A stretch of 33,405 bases of DNA. Source: Rhizophagus sp. LPA8_4_AMF (lineage: Eukaryota; Glomeromycota; Glomeromycetes; Glomerales; Glomeraceae). Positions 1 through 10,844 of the stretch are shown here, piece by piece. The translations under genes were made by a program, and so were the position numbers. The notes beneath the pieces are model-generated. The model did no database searches. It was not told the DNA's origin and saw only the letters and a list, made by a program, of their open reading frames with translations. The stretch is from the NCBI GenBank assembly GCA_021464525.1, contig JADRCO010000451.1, positions 1 to 33,405 on the forward strand, read 5' to 3'. Position 1 is the first letter of the stretch. Each line of letters begins with the position of its first letter.

Positions 1-1130
1 CAACACTTAAAAGACTTTTGAATTATAGAAATATCTACATCCCTCCATGATTTTCTCATCCATTCAGTTACAGTAGCATAGGAGGGCCGTTTGATTTTTC
101 CAGCAGGTGTGAATGCATGAACTTCAGAATTCATCTATGTATTGTAATACTGACGCAAATTTGCTTTAAAACTTTTGTTAATAGCTACATCCAATGGTTG
201 TAACTTATATATAAGACCGCCAGGAATAACAGCAAGATCTGTTTGTTTTTCGATAAATCTATTTTTAACTGAATTAACAAGATGTCCACGAAAAGAATCT
301 AGGACCAAGGACCTTGGATTACCAAGCGCATTTCTTCGAGTCCACACATTTTCGATCCACCAGAGCATTTCTTCTTCATTACACCACCCTTTTTCATTTA
401 CGCGTACATAAATTCCTTGAGGAAAAAGTTCTTGTGGTATTTTTTTAAGCTTGAAAATACAAACTGGCGGTAATTTTGTACCATCAGCCATACAGGCTAA
501 TATAATAGTGAAGTTTGTTTTTTCATGACCGGTAGTTTTTATACTGACAGTTGAAGTACCACGATGATCCAAAGTAGTTGAATAGGGTAGATCAAATGCA
601 ACAGGCGTCTCATCCATATTGCCTATGTATTTCAACGGATAATCATGCTGAATTCGTCTGTATAAAATAAAACTTAAGAAATTCTGTTATTTCTCTACGA
701 GATCATCAGGAAGATGTTGTGCAATATGTGTTCTTCTTCTTGTTGCAAGATTATACCTTTTCATAAATCCTTCTAACCATGCTTCTGAAAATTTAAATTG
801 AGAAATAATTGGATACAGATCTACCCATTTTTTTCCTTAGCAATTAATTTTGCTTTTCTAATCACCATATTTCGTGTAACAGCTTTTGCATCTTTACGCA
901 AATCTGATATCCATTCAAAAAGAACCTTTTCAAATTCTGGAAGCGCAGCATCTTTACCTTTATGAAGTTTTTGTATATGTGGTGCTACATTTTCAAGTTG
1001 AGATTTTTGGTCCATCCAATAACAAATTTGTTTTGGTTCCACATCAAACCTTCTTGCCGCTAAACGTTTGCTTTCACACTATTCGGCATATTTTATTATA
1101 AGCAATTTTCACAAGCACACCATTGTCTTC
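1..1130 (-). pseudogene. Broken pogo/Tigger-like (CENP-B/DDE superfamily) transposase, C-terminus cut by window edge
   Basis: Read right to left, the segment gives an N-terminal helix-turn-helix (about 1078-1000, with SKRLAARRFDVEPKQI), a second CENP-B/Tc5-type DNA-binding region (about 960-825) and a DDE catalytic domain. In the longest open part (635 to 138) the three acidic residues are visible: D8 in NMDETPV, D113 in LVLDSFRGH and D149 in LQPLDVAINKSF, as in pogo/Tigger transposases. Such enzymes cut and paste an element at TA targets. This copy is dead: a TAG at 1079-1081 in the HTH, a frameshift near 825-836 in an A run, a TAA at 687-689 and a TAG at 135-137. Protein-like sequence continues in frame after the last stop, to base 1, where the window ends. 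No ATG start is convincing; the region upstream of 1081 has further stops. Family call is firm, superfamily member level is not. Confidence 0.88.
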
Positions 1131-1397
1131 TACTTTTTTCTGTTACTTGTAACCTCTTATTTTTACCTTGGTGGACAACCATACTATATTAAAAGAGCTA
1201 AATAAACTAACGAATAAAAAAACAATTTTTTCTTTGTTTGAAAGACGTATATACAAGTTTGCATAATTAATAAACGCGTGAAATTTTAAAAAATAGATTA
1301 TCTTAATTTCTAAGTCTGGTCTGATTCCAAAATTAGCAAGTATCTGTTCATCAAAAAGCCCAGTTCAGTTAAATACCATTTATAAAAAATTTTTTAT

Positions 1398-1482
1398 TTG
1401 TACCCCCCTCTTAAACTATTGTATCCCCTATAGTGTAGTACCCTCTAAAATTGCTAAATTTGTTTTGTACCCGGGTACTATA
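1398..1482. repeat. Possible subterminal/terminal repeat region of the transposon
   Basis: Three related GTACCC/GTATCCCC motifs (1400, 1421, 1439) and a GTACCCGGGTAC palindrome (1468-1479) lie a few hundred bases beyond the 5' end of the transposase relic. This is where an element end would be expected, but the other end is outside the window, so an inverted repeat cannot be shown. The interval 1131-1397 holds no recognisable gene. Confidence 0.25.
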
Positions 1483-1787
1483 GTCAACCGTTTACGGTAA
1501 TTTTTCTTTAAAATTTTTCTTTTTAGATTCATTCTTCAGGTTTTCTTGCGGTAATTTCTTTAAAATTTTAACAAGATAATAACATTTTGTTTTCTTTTTT
1601 TCTTTTTAGGTTCTTTCAGATTTTCTTGATACATAGTCTTTTGGTATTAAAATTAATTTTAACTTTATTTTTATTTTATTATTAGACTGTCTTAGTACAA
1701 AAAGGATAAGAGTTATATATAATAACAAAAAGAATTTCCCCTTTAAGAAAAATTATCTGTTAAAAGTACTAAGAGCCTCCCAACAGG

Positions 1788-2060
1788 ATGGCGCCAAAGA
1801 GCCATAATAAATATCATGTGACTTATCGATCTGACTTTATTTTTTAAAAAAAATTTTTTGTTTATTTTGTAGAAGGCTACAGCTCCTGGACAATTCTTGA
1901 AAAGGGTGGGTTAATTTTATTTAATAATTCTTTTTTTTTAGTATTAGTAATTTATTATAAGCATGTTGTTATTAACGTTCTTATTTTAAATTTTTTTATA
2001 GAAACAGACCTTTCAGTATGCCCTATAAACATGATTTCAAAGGTGAGGGTAAGTAGTTAG
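1788..2060 (+). other. Candidate micro-exon gene (hypothetical short protein), possibly decayed
   Basis: An ATG at 1788 opens a 30-nt exon-like piece (1788-1817, MAPKSHNKYH) followed by GTGACT. A TTTTGTAG acceptor ends at 1872 and is followed in the same phase by 1873-1904 (KATAPGQFLK), then GGGTGGG, a poor donor that may carry a one-base insertion. The next acceptor (TTTTTTATAG, ending 2001) opens the first of three tandem 41-nt exon-like units, which in one frame reads NRPFSMPYKHDFKGEG and then stops at TAG (2053-2055). The joined product would be about 38 residues of unknown function. Every piece is short and the second donor is imperfect, so this may be a relic or chance. I do not recognise the product. 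Confidence 0.3.
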
Positions 2061-2370
2061 GAGTTGTCTTAATATTAATTTAATAAGAACATTACTAACA
2101 TTCTTTCTTTTTCTTTTTGTAGGAACAGATCTTTCGACACGTCCCATAAAGATGATTTCAAAGGTGAGGGTGGATAGTTGGGGTTTTTCTTAATATTAAT
2201 TTAATAAGAATGTTACTAATATTCATTCTTTTCTTTTTTGTAAGGAACGGACCTTTCAGCACATCTCATGAAGGCAATTTTGATGGTGAGAGTGGTGTAG
2301 TTAGGGGTTTTTTTAATATTTAACAGAAATGTTACTAACGTTCTTTCTTTTTCAACATTTTTTTTAACCC
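1962..2370 (+). repeat. Three tandem ~121-bp units, each resembling branch point + acceptor + 41-nt exon + donor
   Basis: The 41-nt cores are 2002-2042, 2123-2163 and 2245-2285. Each is preceded by a T/C-rich tract ending in AG and by TATTAAC, TTACTAAC or TTACTAAT, and followed by GTGAG (the first two by GTGAGGG). A fourth TTACTAACG plus pyrimidine tract (about 2331-2355) lacks a core. In one frame the cores read alike: NRPFSMPYKHDFKG, NRSFDTSHKDDFKG, NGPFSTSHEGNFDG. Copies 1 and 2 both reach TAG at the same distance after the core, so they could be alternative terminal exons. Chaining all three with 41-nt exons does not keep this frame. Confidence 0.7.
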
Positions 2371-2490
2371 TTGTAATAATTCTCATTATGACATCTATTT
2401 GACCCTTATAATCCATCCCATTCTATATCTTTATATATTGTTGTTACTTGGTTAGAATGTCTAATTTATAGGCTTAATGATCAGCAATGA

Positions 2491-2610
2491 AGAAAAATAT
2501 TCCCGATTACTGTTATTGATAAAGCTCATAAAGTATACTTTATATGCAGAACAGTTAACAAAGATGATGATTATTGGGACAAAAATCAATTTTATTTCAT
2601 GGTTATTTAA
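2491..2610 (+). pseudogene. Short coding-like relic, family unknown
   Basis: A 39-codon open stretch without a start codon follows a TGA at 2488-2490 and reads like real protein, for example KVYFICRTVNKDDDYW, before a TAA at 2608. A TTTATAG acceptor-like site lies just upstream (about 2466-2472). The overlapping ATG-initiated 61-residue frame (2477-2662) is low-complexity Leu/Ile-rich and less protein-like. Either an isolated exon or a gene fragment; function cannot be stated. Confidence 0.25.
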
Positions 2611-2687
2611 ATATTTTACTTATTATCTTTGTACTATTTACAATAAAGCTGCTATTATGTAGCTTAGTAGTGATATAGTATAATATT

Positions 2688-2945
2688 TAGGTTACCTAAT
2701 TTAAATTCAAATTTTTATCTATAAACTACTTAGTAGCAACTTAAGAACAACCTATTCATAAATAATTTAAATTACCACTAAGTATTCTATAAATCGCTTA
2801 TTTTAAAACTACTAAGCTACCTTCAAGTAATGTATAGGTTACCAATTATTAAGTATCTAAGTTACCTATAAATCTTTATAGTGTTCACCTAAATGATACT
2901 TATCAAAACCATCTAGGTTACTTTAAAGGTAACCTAGTTGTGATG
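2688..2945. repeat. Dispersed GGTTACC/GGTAACC motifs with a small palindrome
   Basis: At least five copies of (T)AGGTTACC or close variants occur in both orientations. The clearest structure is CTAGGTTAC (2913-2921), a 7-nt spacer, and GTAACCTAG (2929-2937), a perfect 9-bp inverted repeat. Related CTACTTAG/CTACTAAG words are interspersed. The block could be a decayed foldback or MITE. No gene is seen here or in the A+T-rich 2946-3350. Confidence 0.5.
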
Positions 2946-3355
2946 TTTTATGTCTGCTAATAAGTGGCAGTTAGGTAATCTTTATGTGGCTTAACTAAAT
3001 CAAAATTTGGAGTTTTAGTAAAGTACCTTTGTATTCAAGAGCCTTATTTAAATATTATAGACTTTATATTACTAACATAATTTTTTTATTATTTTATTAC
3101 TAATTTCTATATTATTTTCTTAAAATACCACATATGATATTTTTTTATTTTAGATATTAACTATATATTATTTGTTTTTTATTGTATTTATGTACATTTA
3201 TTATAATAGAGTCATGTATTTTTATTATAATTTTGTAAAACAATCTCATAATTAATGAAGTTTTTGGTTATAATTACATACTAATTATATATTATAATAA
3301 AATTTATAAATTTTACTATTGGTTATATGGTTAATAAAAAGTTATGAGTATCTAT

Positions 3356-3575
3356 TACACTACTTAGTTACCTATCTGTCACCTATCTGTTAACAATCGG
3401 TCACCTATTTGTTAATAATCAGCCACCTATTTGCTAATAATTAGTCACCAACCAGTCACCTATCAGGTTGCCAAATAGGTGACCGATTGGTATTAGATTT
3501 TGGTAAAAATTAGGTATCAATCGGGCAGCCTGATTGGTAACTGATTTGGCACATTTTGACCTATATGAGAAATGA
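3356..3575. repeat. 22-24-bp minisatellite (GTCACCTATYTGTTAA) with inverted copies
   Basis: Direct copies of a unit close to GGTCACCTATTTGTTAATAA run from about 3375 to 3465, then the motif appears inverted. CAATCGGTCACCTATTTG at 3394-3411 has a perfect 18-bp reverse complement at 3472-3489 with a 60-nt spacer, so the array can fold back. Further half-copies (TCAATCGGGCAGCC, CTGATTGG) follow to about 3550. Confidence 0.7.
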
Positions 3576-4189
3576 ATAATTATATTTATATAGTCTTATA
3601 TTAAAAATTAAAAATTTTTATATAAATTTTCATATTTTTGTAATTTTACAAATTTATTATTATTTTATAGATTAATAAGAATTTTTTTAATTTTATTAAT
3701 ATTAAAAAATTTTTTTAAAAAAAAAAATTTTTAGTATTATTTTTTAATAATATTGAATAACTTTTTTTTTAATATTTATTTAAAATAAAATTGATTTGTT
3801 TTTTTTTAAATTATAGTATAAATAACATTAATTTACCAGTTTTAATGTTAATATTTTTAAAGTAAAATATGGCTGATTTCATTACCTATTTTACAGGTAA
3901 ATTTATAAATTAATTAAATAAAATAATATTTTAATAAATTTTATAGTAAAATATTGTTTAATTAATTTTAAGAAAAATAAATAACCAATAAAAGACAAAT
4001 TTAAATACTATTATTTGATAAATCTTAATAAAATAAATCCAATAAACTAAATAAAAAGTTAAAATCTAAAAAATTAATACATTTTAAAAACCAAATCTTC
4101 AGATTAAAGGATACTATGTAAATTTAAATAATAATTTTTTTCTTTTTTTTGAATGATTACTATTTGAAAGATATTTAAAAAATTTACCA
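3576..4189. other. A+T-rich spacer without recognisable gene
   Basis: Almost pure A/T with T and A tracts; stops in all frames. Nothing beyond low complexity is supported. Confidence 0.6.
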
Positions 4190-7100
4190 AAAAAGTTCTG
4201 CTAGTTGGAATTCCCTGAATTTTCTCTTAACAGCATTGACATGGTATGAAAAAGAAAAATTAACTTGATTTAAATTCTTGAATTTTATTTCCATTATGTA
4301 AATTTTTTTTTTTTATTCATCAAAAATTGCATAAAGTATACACTAGGATTCTAAATTAGCTAAATTAAAAGGTTACCTGTCTAGATTTTGTAACATACTT
4401 TGAAAATATCTTGCATTAACTTTTCTCATGTTTTAGATATTTCGCATTCAGAATACATATTTGATACAAATTTCTCCCATATTACTTCAGGGAATAAAAG
4501 GTGATAAAAATTGATGTCTACCTATTTTAAGTTCATATAAATCATAGGAGCGACTCTTCTCACTAAAAATATTTTCATATTTGTTACAACAGTCTTCAAA
4601 AATTTCTTCCAAATCAACATTGTCTACCATCAACCCGATTCTGTTGCTTCATCATCTAGTCCGGATTAATTCAAACATATGTATAGCAAAGTAACAAATG
4701 TGTATATAAATTTTATTAAATATCTTACCAGATATAGCTCATATTGAGGTGTTGACGTATTGATCTCAATAGTGGAACGAGCGTTTCCAGTGACAAGATT
4801 GATGACCTAAAAATTTCTTCCTGCACTCATGAAAAAAATACAGTCAATATGGGCTCCAAAACGCGTTAACGTCCAATGTGATAATTCCTCCGGAATTGTG
4901 ATATTATCATCAGTCCTTGTAAAAATTGTTGTTCTTTTACAATTCCAGTTCACTTGGAATTGTGATCAGTCGTGTAACAAATAGATAAATGCTCCTGTGA
5001 TTAAATTCCGGTATAAACTAGAAATAAACCATAATAAATCACTGGCGGTCATCTTACATCATTTTTCGCGTGATAATAAAATATTGTTAAGGTGTGGGTA
5101 GATTTTCCTGATATATTCCACTTATGGAAAAAATTCCCACAATATCAATTAGACCATTGGCACCTCAAATGATAAAGTTTCATCAATTGAAAGTTTTATA
5201 TTTGAAGAAGCAATTATATCCACATAGAAATGGTAAAAACAAAATCATCAAATACTCACCATTCTCATATAATTAAGAAAACTATTTGATCGGCATTGCT
5301 TTTTATTAATTACAATAATTCCTATAACAGGCTTCTTTTATCTGTTCAAGTTGATCAATACTTTCTTGATTTTACATTTGAAATCAATCCAAGTTTTCAC
5401 TTTAAAAACAAAATTATTGTATTAGATAAAATCAAACATAAAAAATTATCAGAGTTTAATAGTATATATATATATATATATATATATATACTGTACATAA
5501 AAAAGATATATATAAAATTCAAATCATTTTACCATCTAAAAATTGTGATCTTTGCATATCAACAGATACGGGATACTGATGAACAAGAAATCACTAACAT
5601 ACAAGGGTTTAGAAAATTTGAACGTTATAATATTTTCTAATAAAAAAAAAAATCTTATTATTCCTATTAAATATAGCTTTCCCAACAACATATTGTTTTA
5701 TTAAAACTCACCAGTACTTCTTTATTAGTAGGTCTTATAATGTCCCAATAAAATCAAACATTATTTTGCCCAGGTATCCTTACAATTTTCTTAGATTAAG
5801 TTCATATAACAGGTTTTTCTTTTGGAAGTTTTGATGATAAAAAAGGTGAACCAACTAATACGAAGAAATCAAAAGAAAAATTTGATCCACAATGGTAACA
5901 AGCGTATTATTCTAATCTATAGATTACAATTTTGATTCAACTAGTCATAAAATTAATAAAAAGAATAAGTTCAAATAAACTTGAAATTTGAAATTGACGG
6001 CTATTCAGAACAAGATTAATGAATATTATACCTAAATTAAAATTCTCAATAATGCCCATTCCCTTTCGAGGCTAGTACTTGTATGCTTCACGGCCTAAAC
6101 AATTCGCCATTTTTCAAATCATTCTACAATACCAACTACATGACAAACACCGTAAATTTTAAAAGTTCAAAAGATATGAAACATACATATTTAACCAAGA
6201 AGAAATAATACTTACTTAGCTTTCCATCTTTCTGATCCACTCTTAAATTTTGCACGTATAATGTAATAAACAAATTGCATTTATCACCGCTCAATTTTAA
6301 TAAATAAACTAGCCTTACTGCTTAATTTATTTTCAAATTCGCCTGGCATATGCATCATATGACTGGCCATCATCTTCTAAATATTCAAAATCCATTCGTA
6401 AATGCATTTTAGCAAAAAAATTCATTCTAATGGATCGAATATCGTAAGAGGAGTTCCCTAGCTAGTACTTAATCATCTTTTTGCTTGAATATATAGATGT
6501 TGAAACAGCAGGACATCAAAGTAGGTCAGCTCTTGTAACAGATTTGATCAGCAGTAGTTTGTCAAAATGTTAGAACGTTAATAACAAGTCTAATAATTTA
6601 TATAAATCGAAAATTACTTCAACAGTAGCCCAAACATATGATACTAACTTACTACTTTTTTGTAAACCTTCGATCATAACGACAACCATTTTAGAAAAGT
6701 ATATTAAAAGGTCAACGAAATTATATCTTTTAATAATTGTTGTTGATACTCTGCAATAATTGATATTTAAATGTGTTGTGGCATATTTGTAGCGTACAAT
6801 TCAGCAAAATAATTGTTGATATTAACGTTGTTAAAATGGTGAGCTGTCTTATTGCATAATGTTGACCAGAGTTCTTTTTTAAACAACCTATTGTCTGCTG
6901 AAAAGAAAGTCGGGTAATATCTAGGGGTGAGGTACTATAAATTACAAGGTTGCACAAGGAGATATCAGCTGTTTTAATACATGATTTTTATTTCACGCAG
7001 ATAATATGATAGGTGATAAATGATTTAATTATCAGAAAAAAATCGATCCTATTAATCCTACCACAAAACCAACTGGAATTCGTCATTCATTCTCTTTATT

Positions 7101-8671
7101 TGAATACATTAATAAGTAATAATGACCACTTCCCGCGCATGATGTGAAAACCTGCTCAATGTTTCAATGTTCCATGGGCTAATTTTATTAAAGTAAAAAG
7201 TATAATTGTAAACAAAATTTTGTTCGATTTCAAAATCGACATACTTTGGATTATAACAAAAATTTTTAATTGAGATAATAATATGATCGATTGGAACAAT
7301 ACTGAAAAAGAACCTCGAGAATTTACTATTAAGATTACCCAGTTTAATAATCTTTTAAATCTTTTCAATAAAGATTAAACATAATAAACCTATTATAATT
7401 ATTTATAATATTAGATAAAAAATAATTTAAACTAGGAAACTAATTAAACTTTTTGCCTGCATAAAATAAAAATATAAAAATATAATACTCTTAAAGCTAT
7501 TACCTACTGTAGCAACAACCTGAATCATTACCCGTTTTATTGATAACGGATTGTGGATACTCTCGGATATTACTTAAATCATTTTGTACGGATAATCGGC
7601 ATATCTTAATAAGAAAAGGACACCATTTTGATATTTGTGAATCTCTATAACCAGACGTTTATGTTTTTCCACTTATTTTACGGTAAATTTCATTCATTTA
7701 AATTTTTAGAGATGATGTAATATATATAATATTATTTGCTCTATAATTTTTATTCGAGAAAAAAATGAAAATTTGAAATATCGAAATTTTGTACGAATGT
7801 CACATATGATTTGTTATTTGGAATACATTTGATTCGTAATGTAATATAAATTAATTATCATAATTATCTCTTTTTTTCATATTTATACCGTAGATAGCAC
7901 GGAATTATCCATCCATGGATTATTTGTATCCAAATTCAATATGGATACACACACATTCAAGTTCTACATTAAGAAAAGATATGATAAGTGAATTAATTGG
8001 TGATGATTCATCCGAAAGTTTTCAAAGAAAAGCAATAAATATAACTTCTTACTAAATTCTGACTTTAATATAAATCCGAATCGCAAAATAGTCCTTTTTA
8101 AGTTAAGATATTCTAACAATTTCCTTAACATATAATCCAACCCACTTTCAAATAATTCAATTTCTTGATCTTTCTTGCTCCCTTTATACTTAAATGTTAT
8201 TAATTCATTTGATTGTTGAAATTTCATGTGAGATTCCCATGATAAACTATCAGCGTTCTTTTTTAAGAAATATCCCCTTGTTTGAATCTTGACATGCACT
8301 ATTGTATTTCTTCAGGGTTAATGAAAGTATTTGGATAAATTAATGGAAATTTTGGATTGAATGACATAATTTGAAGGATATCGATTCTTTGTGTTTCTAA
8401 TTTAAAAAAGATCTCCAAAAATATCTTATGATTACTGTAGTCGTAGTCGTAAGATAACATTCACATTCTCACAATCAATTTTTTGATTTATTGAATGAAG
8501 AGAAAATCTATAATATTCTACCGAGAGTCCGAGATGAGTAGAATCACAAAAATCAATTTGTTTGATAAAAGAAAAGTAATCAAAAGTTGTTTCAAGTCGA
8601 ATATCAAAAACTTGAGAAAGGTTAGTAAGGCAAAAGAATTTTGAATTGTGATGTTTCGTTTTTCTTATTAT
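4190..8671 (-). pseudogene. Decayed large multi-exon gene, product unrecognised
   Basis: The minus strand is protein-like over 4.5 kb but broken. In gene order: 8671-8435 (79 codons open, with CLTNLSQVFDIRLETTFDYF); 8460-8300, new frame after a CGACTA repeat; 8299-7964 (with LFESGLDYMLRKLLEYLN); about 8030-7865 in another frame. An exon-like piece 7740-7507 has an acceptor (AAATTATAG) before it, a donor (GTAGGTAAT) after it, two in-frame stops, and contains WCPFLIKICRLS. 7456-7360 follows a TTTTATGCAG acceptor; 7354-7112 has 81 open codons with YNPKYVDFEIEQNFVYNY. Then come 6900-6705 (FKKELWSTLCNKTAHHFN), 6735-6215 (SKLVSYVWATVEVIFDLYKL; KFKSGSERWKAK before GTAAGT) and 5640-4383, ending with PEVIWEKFVSNMYSECEI. 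A last exon-like piece, 4312-4193, has VNAVKRKFREFQLAELF. At least a dozen stops and several frameshifts exclude function. One gene or two tandem genes cannot be decided; no domain was recognised. ATG-initiated frames on this strand (for example 7156-7368) are partly shadows of these segments. Confidence 0.65.
5463..5490. repeat. (TA)n microsatellite
   Basis: About 14 uninterrupted TA units, lying between coding-like pieces of the minus-strand relic, so probably within a former intron. It accounts for the YIYIYIYI run in the spurious plus-strand reading frame there. Confidence 0.9.
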
Positions 8672-8687
8672 TTATTTATTTTAATAA

Positions 8688-9875
8688 ATGGATACTTTCA
8701 TAAATGAAGTGTCCATATTCGATAAATTGGGTATGTTAATTAAAATCTCTAACAATATCGGTGAGTAAAGCAAAATTTTTTTAATTTAATTTCTTTTATT
8801 TCAAAACAATAAGGGGGTTAGGGGTTAGGGAAATCTGGTGTGAAAAAAAGGAAATTATTATTTTGTTCAAATTTATAATAGTAGATCACTTTGGTGCAAC
8901 TAGGCAATATAGGTTTAATAATATACCATATCCATGTCATGTGATCTGCTAGTTCTAATTCTAACCCAAATTATACAGTTATAAGAGGAGTGTTGTCAAG
9001 TGTTTGTTTGTTATATATAAAGGAAATTTTGTCAATTCATCTTTATTATTTCCTTCATTTATGCTAGTTTAAATTTACATCTTATGGAAAGTTTTAAAGT
9101 TTTGAATCTAACTTTATTTTTAGATATTATAGTTTTACCAAATATTTCTCAATCAACATTTTTCAAGTAATACTATTAGTGTTAGCGTTAGCTTTGTTAT
9201 GAATTTGTGGGATTTGAGCAAAGAAACTTTCTTCTTTAAGGAAATTCTGAATAAGGTGCAATTGTCATTATATAAGTTTTTAAATTAGTTTTTCGAAGTT
9301 AAATGTTTAATTAAATTATAGTTTTGATCGGATAATTATGATTGGCTAGATTTCTGATAAGGATATACACACAGTTAACGCGGATATGAAATAAACAATA
9401 TACGGGAACTTCGAAGTTTGTACAAAAACTTTAACTTCTGTGGTCTCCTTATTCTTTATATTGTATATAAAAAAATCTGCGCTCTACACTTTACAGATTA
9501 CGGGATAAACAATGCAGATGTTTAGGTTTTATCACTTTTTATATAACTGTAATGTAGATCCGAATGAAATGATTTTTTAACATTTAAAACTATCAAATTC
9601 CTAATTTTATTACTATGCATATGGTGGATAGGATAATCTTCTATATCTCTAACAGAAAAAGGACTTAGAAGAAAATAATAGGACGGTTTTACTTAATGTA
9701 AGATCTTTGTTTCATGATCATATGATTATTATGCAGGGATATCGAATAAATTAAATAAATTCATTCAATGCTATACTGAGATTGGACTTACCCAATCGAG
9801 ATGATCATCAGGAAATCAATATTTGACTTATAATTGGTTTCTCAAATTTTCAAAGAAATTTAAATATTTTTTTTT
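8688..9875 (+). pseudogene. Possible decayed plus-strand gene, divergent from the minus-strand relic
   Basis: An ATG at 8688 opens a 73-nt exon-like piece (MDTFINEVSIFDKLGMLIKI...) that ends at a good donor, CG|GTGAGTAAAG (8761). About 1 kb further on, an ATTATGCAG acceptor (ending 9736) opens 9737-9875, which reads ISNKLNKFIQCYTEIGLTQS, a TGA, then GNQYLTYNWFLKFSKKFKYF. I found no convincing exons between them. The N-terminus resembles the short first exons common in large fungal kinase-like families, but this is only an impression. The ATG lies 17 bp from the open end of the opposite-strand relic, so one of the two ends may be misjudged. Confidence 0.25.
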
Positions 9876-10844
9876 TTCAAAATTTCAAACATTAAACGGG
9901 ATTTTTGTGATACAAAGATTGAAGCCAAAACCTCAATAATAATAACAATCGTTAGGAATATTTTCAGCCAGACACCAATTATAGAGTGACCTCTTAATAA
10001 TGATAGTTTCGGAATTGCAATATTATATACATGAATAAATATATTTTGAGTTTAAAAATGATTATTTATTATAAATTCTATTAAGTACTAAAATTATATT
10101 TTAGATTATTAACCGATTATTTGTAAACACTAACAGCTAAATAAAAAAATTTCCGGGCAATAACGCCAATTTAAATTTTATTCTCTTTTTTACATTAAAT
10201 GATTCGACCAAATTCGGATAAAATATAGTAGTTGCCGTAATTTTGGACTTTTTAATTATTGAATTGAGCTAATGCAAAAAAATATTGTGTAATGGTTTGC
10301 ATATTGCATACTGTTTACCGCCCATGCTTAGAAAGAAATATTAAAAACTGCATTGTAACAAGTTTTACATATTTATTTTGTTTCATCTAATATACATAAA
10401 AGTAAAAATATAATGGTTTTCTAACGATTATCGTAGGTATCAACATTTTTGTTTTTTTTTAATAAAAAAAAAAAAAATAAAAAAAATAAAAAAATTTTTT
10501 TATATGGCTGTATTACCTGCCAAATAATAATTGATCATGTGCTCTTAAAGAATCTTCTCATTTCAGGTTTTCATTTGCTTCTTTTTATACATATTAAACT
10601 TTGGTAACACTCTATCACCAAAAAAATAAATAATAACGGGCACGAAAAAAAAAAAATAAAAATATTATTATTATTTTTTTTTTCATTTCTGCAAAAAATT
10701 TTTTTATATCGATTTTTACACGATACATTACATTTACTTTATATGTATATATATGTATATATATATATACATGTGTAATAATAAAACCGGTTTCTAAAAT
10801 ATTAAATATTAAATATTCTTTGAACAAAGCCAAAAATAAAAAAA
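9876..10844. other. A+T-rich upstream region of the C2-kinase gene
   Basis: No gene. Contains long A and T tracts (10451-10500, 10646-10685) and a TA/TATG microsatellite (about 10741-10770). It presumably includes the promoter of the gene starting at 10845, but no element can be singled out. Confidence 0.55.

Noticed and set aside
175..411. Plus-strand 78-codon frame
   Set aside because: Lies antisense to the clearly recognisable transposase domain; a shadow.
5296..5640. Plus-strand 114-codon frame
   Set aside because: Runs through a (TA)n microsatellite and is antisense to coding-like segments of the minus-strand relic.
7156..7368. Minus-strand 70-codon frame
   Set aside because: The neighbouring frame on the same strand (7354-7112) is longer and far more protein-like; this one lacks an ATG start and is Ile/Leu-rich.
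8813..8830. GGGGTTAGGGGTTAGGG resembling telomeric repeats
   Set aside because: Only two imperfect units within spacer DNA; too short to call an interstitial telomere or chromosome end.
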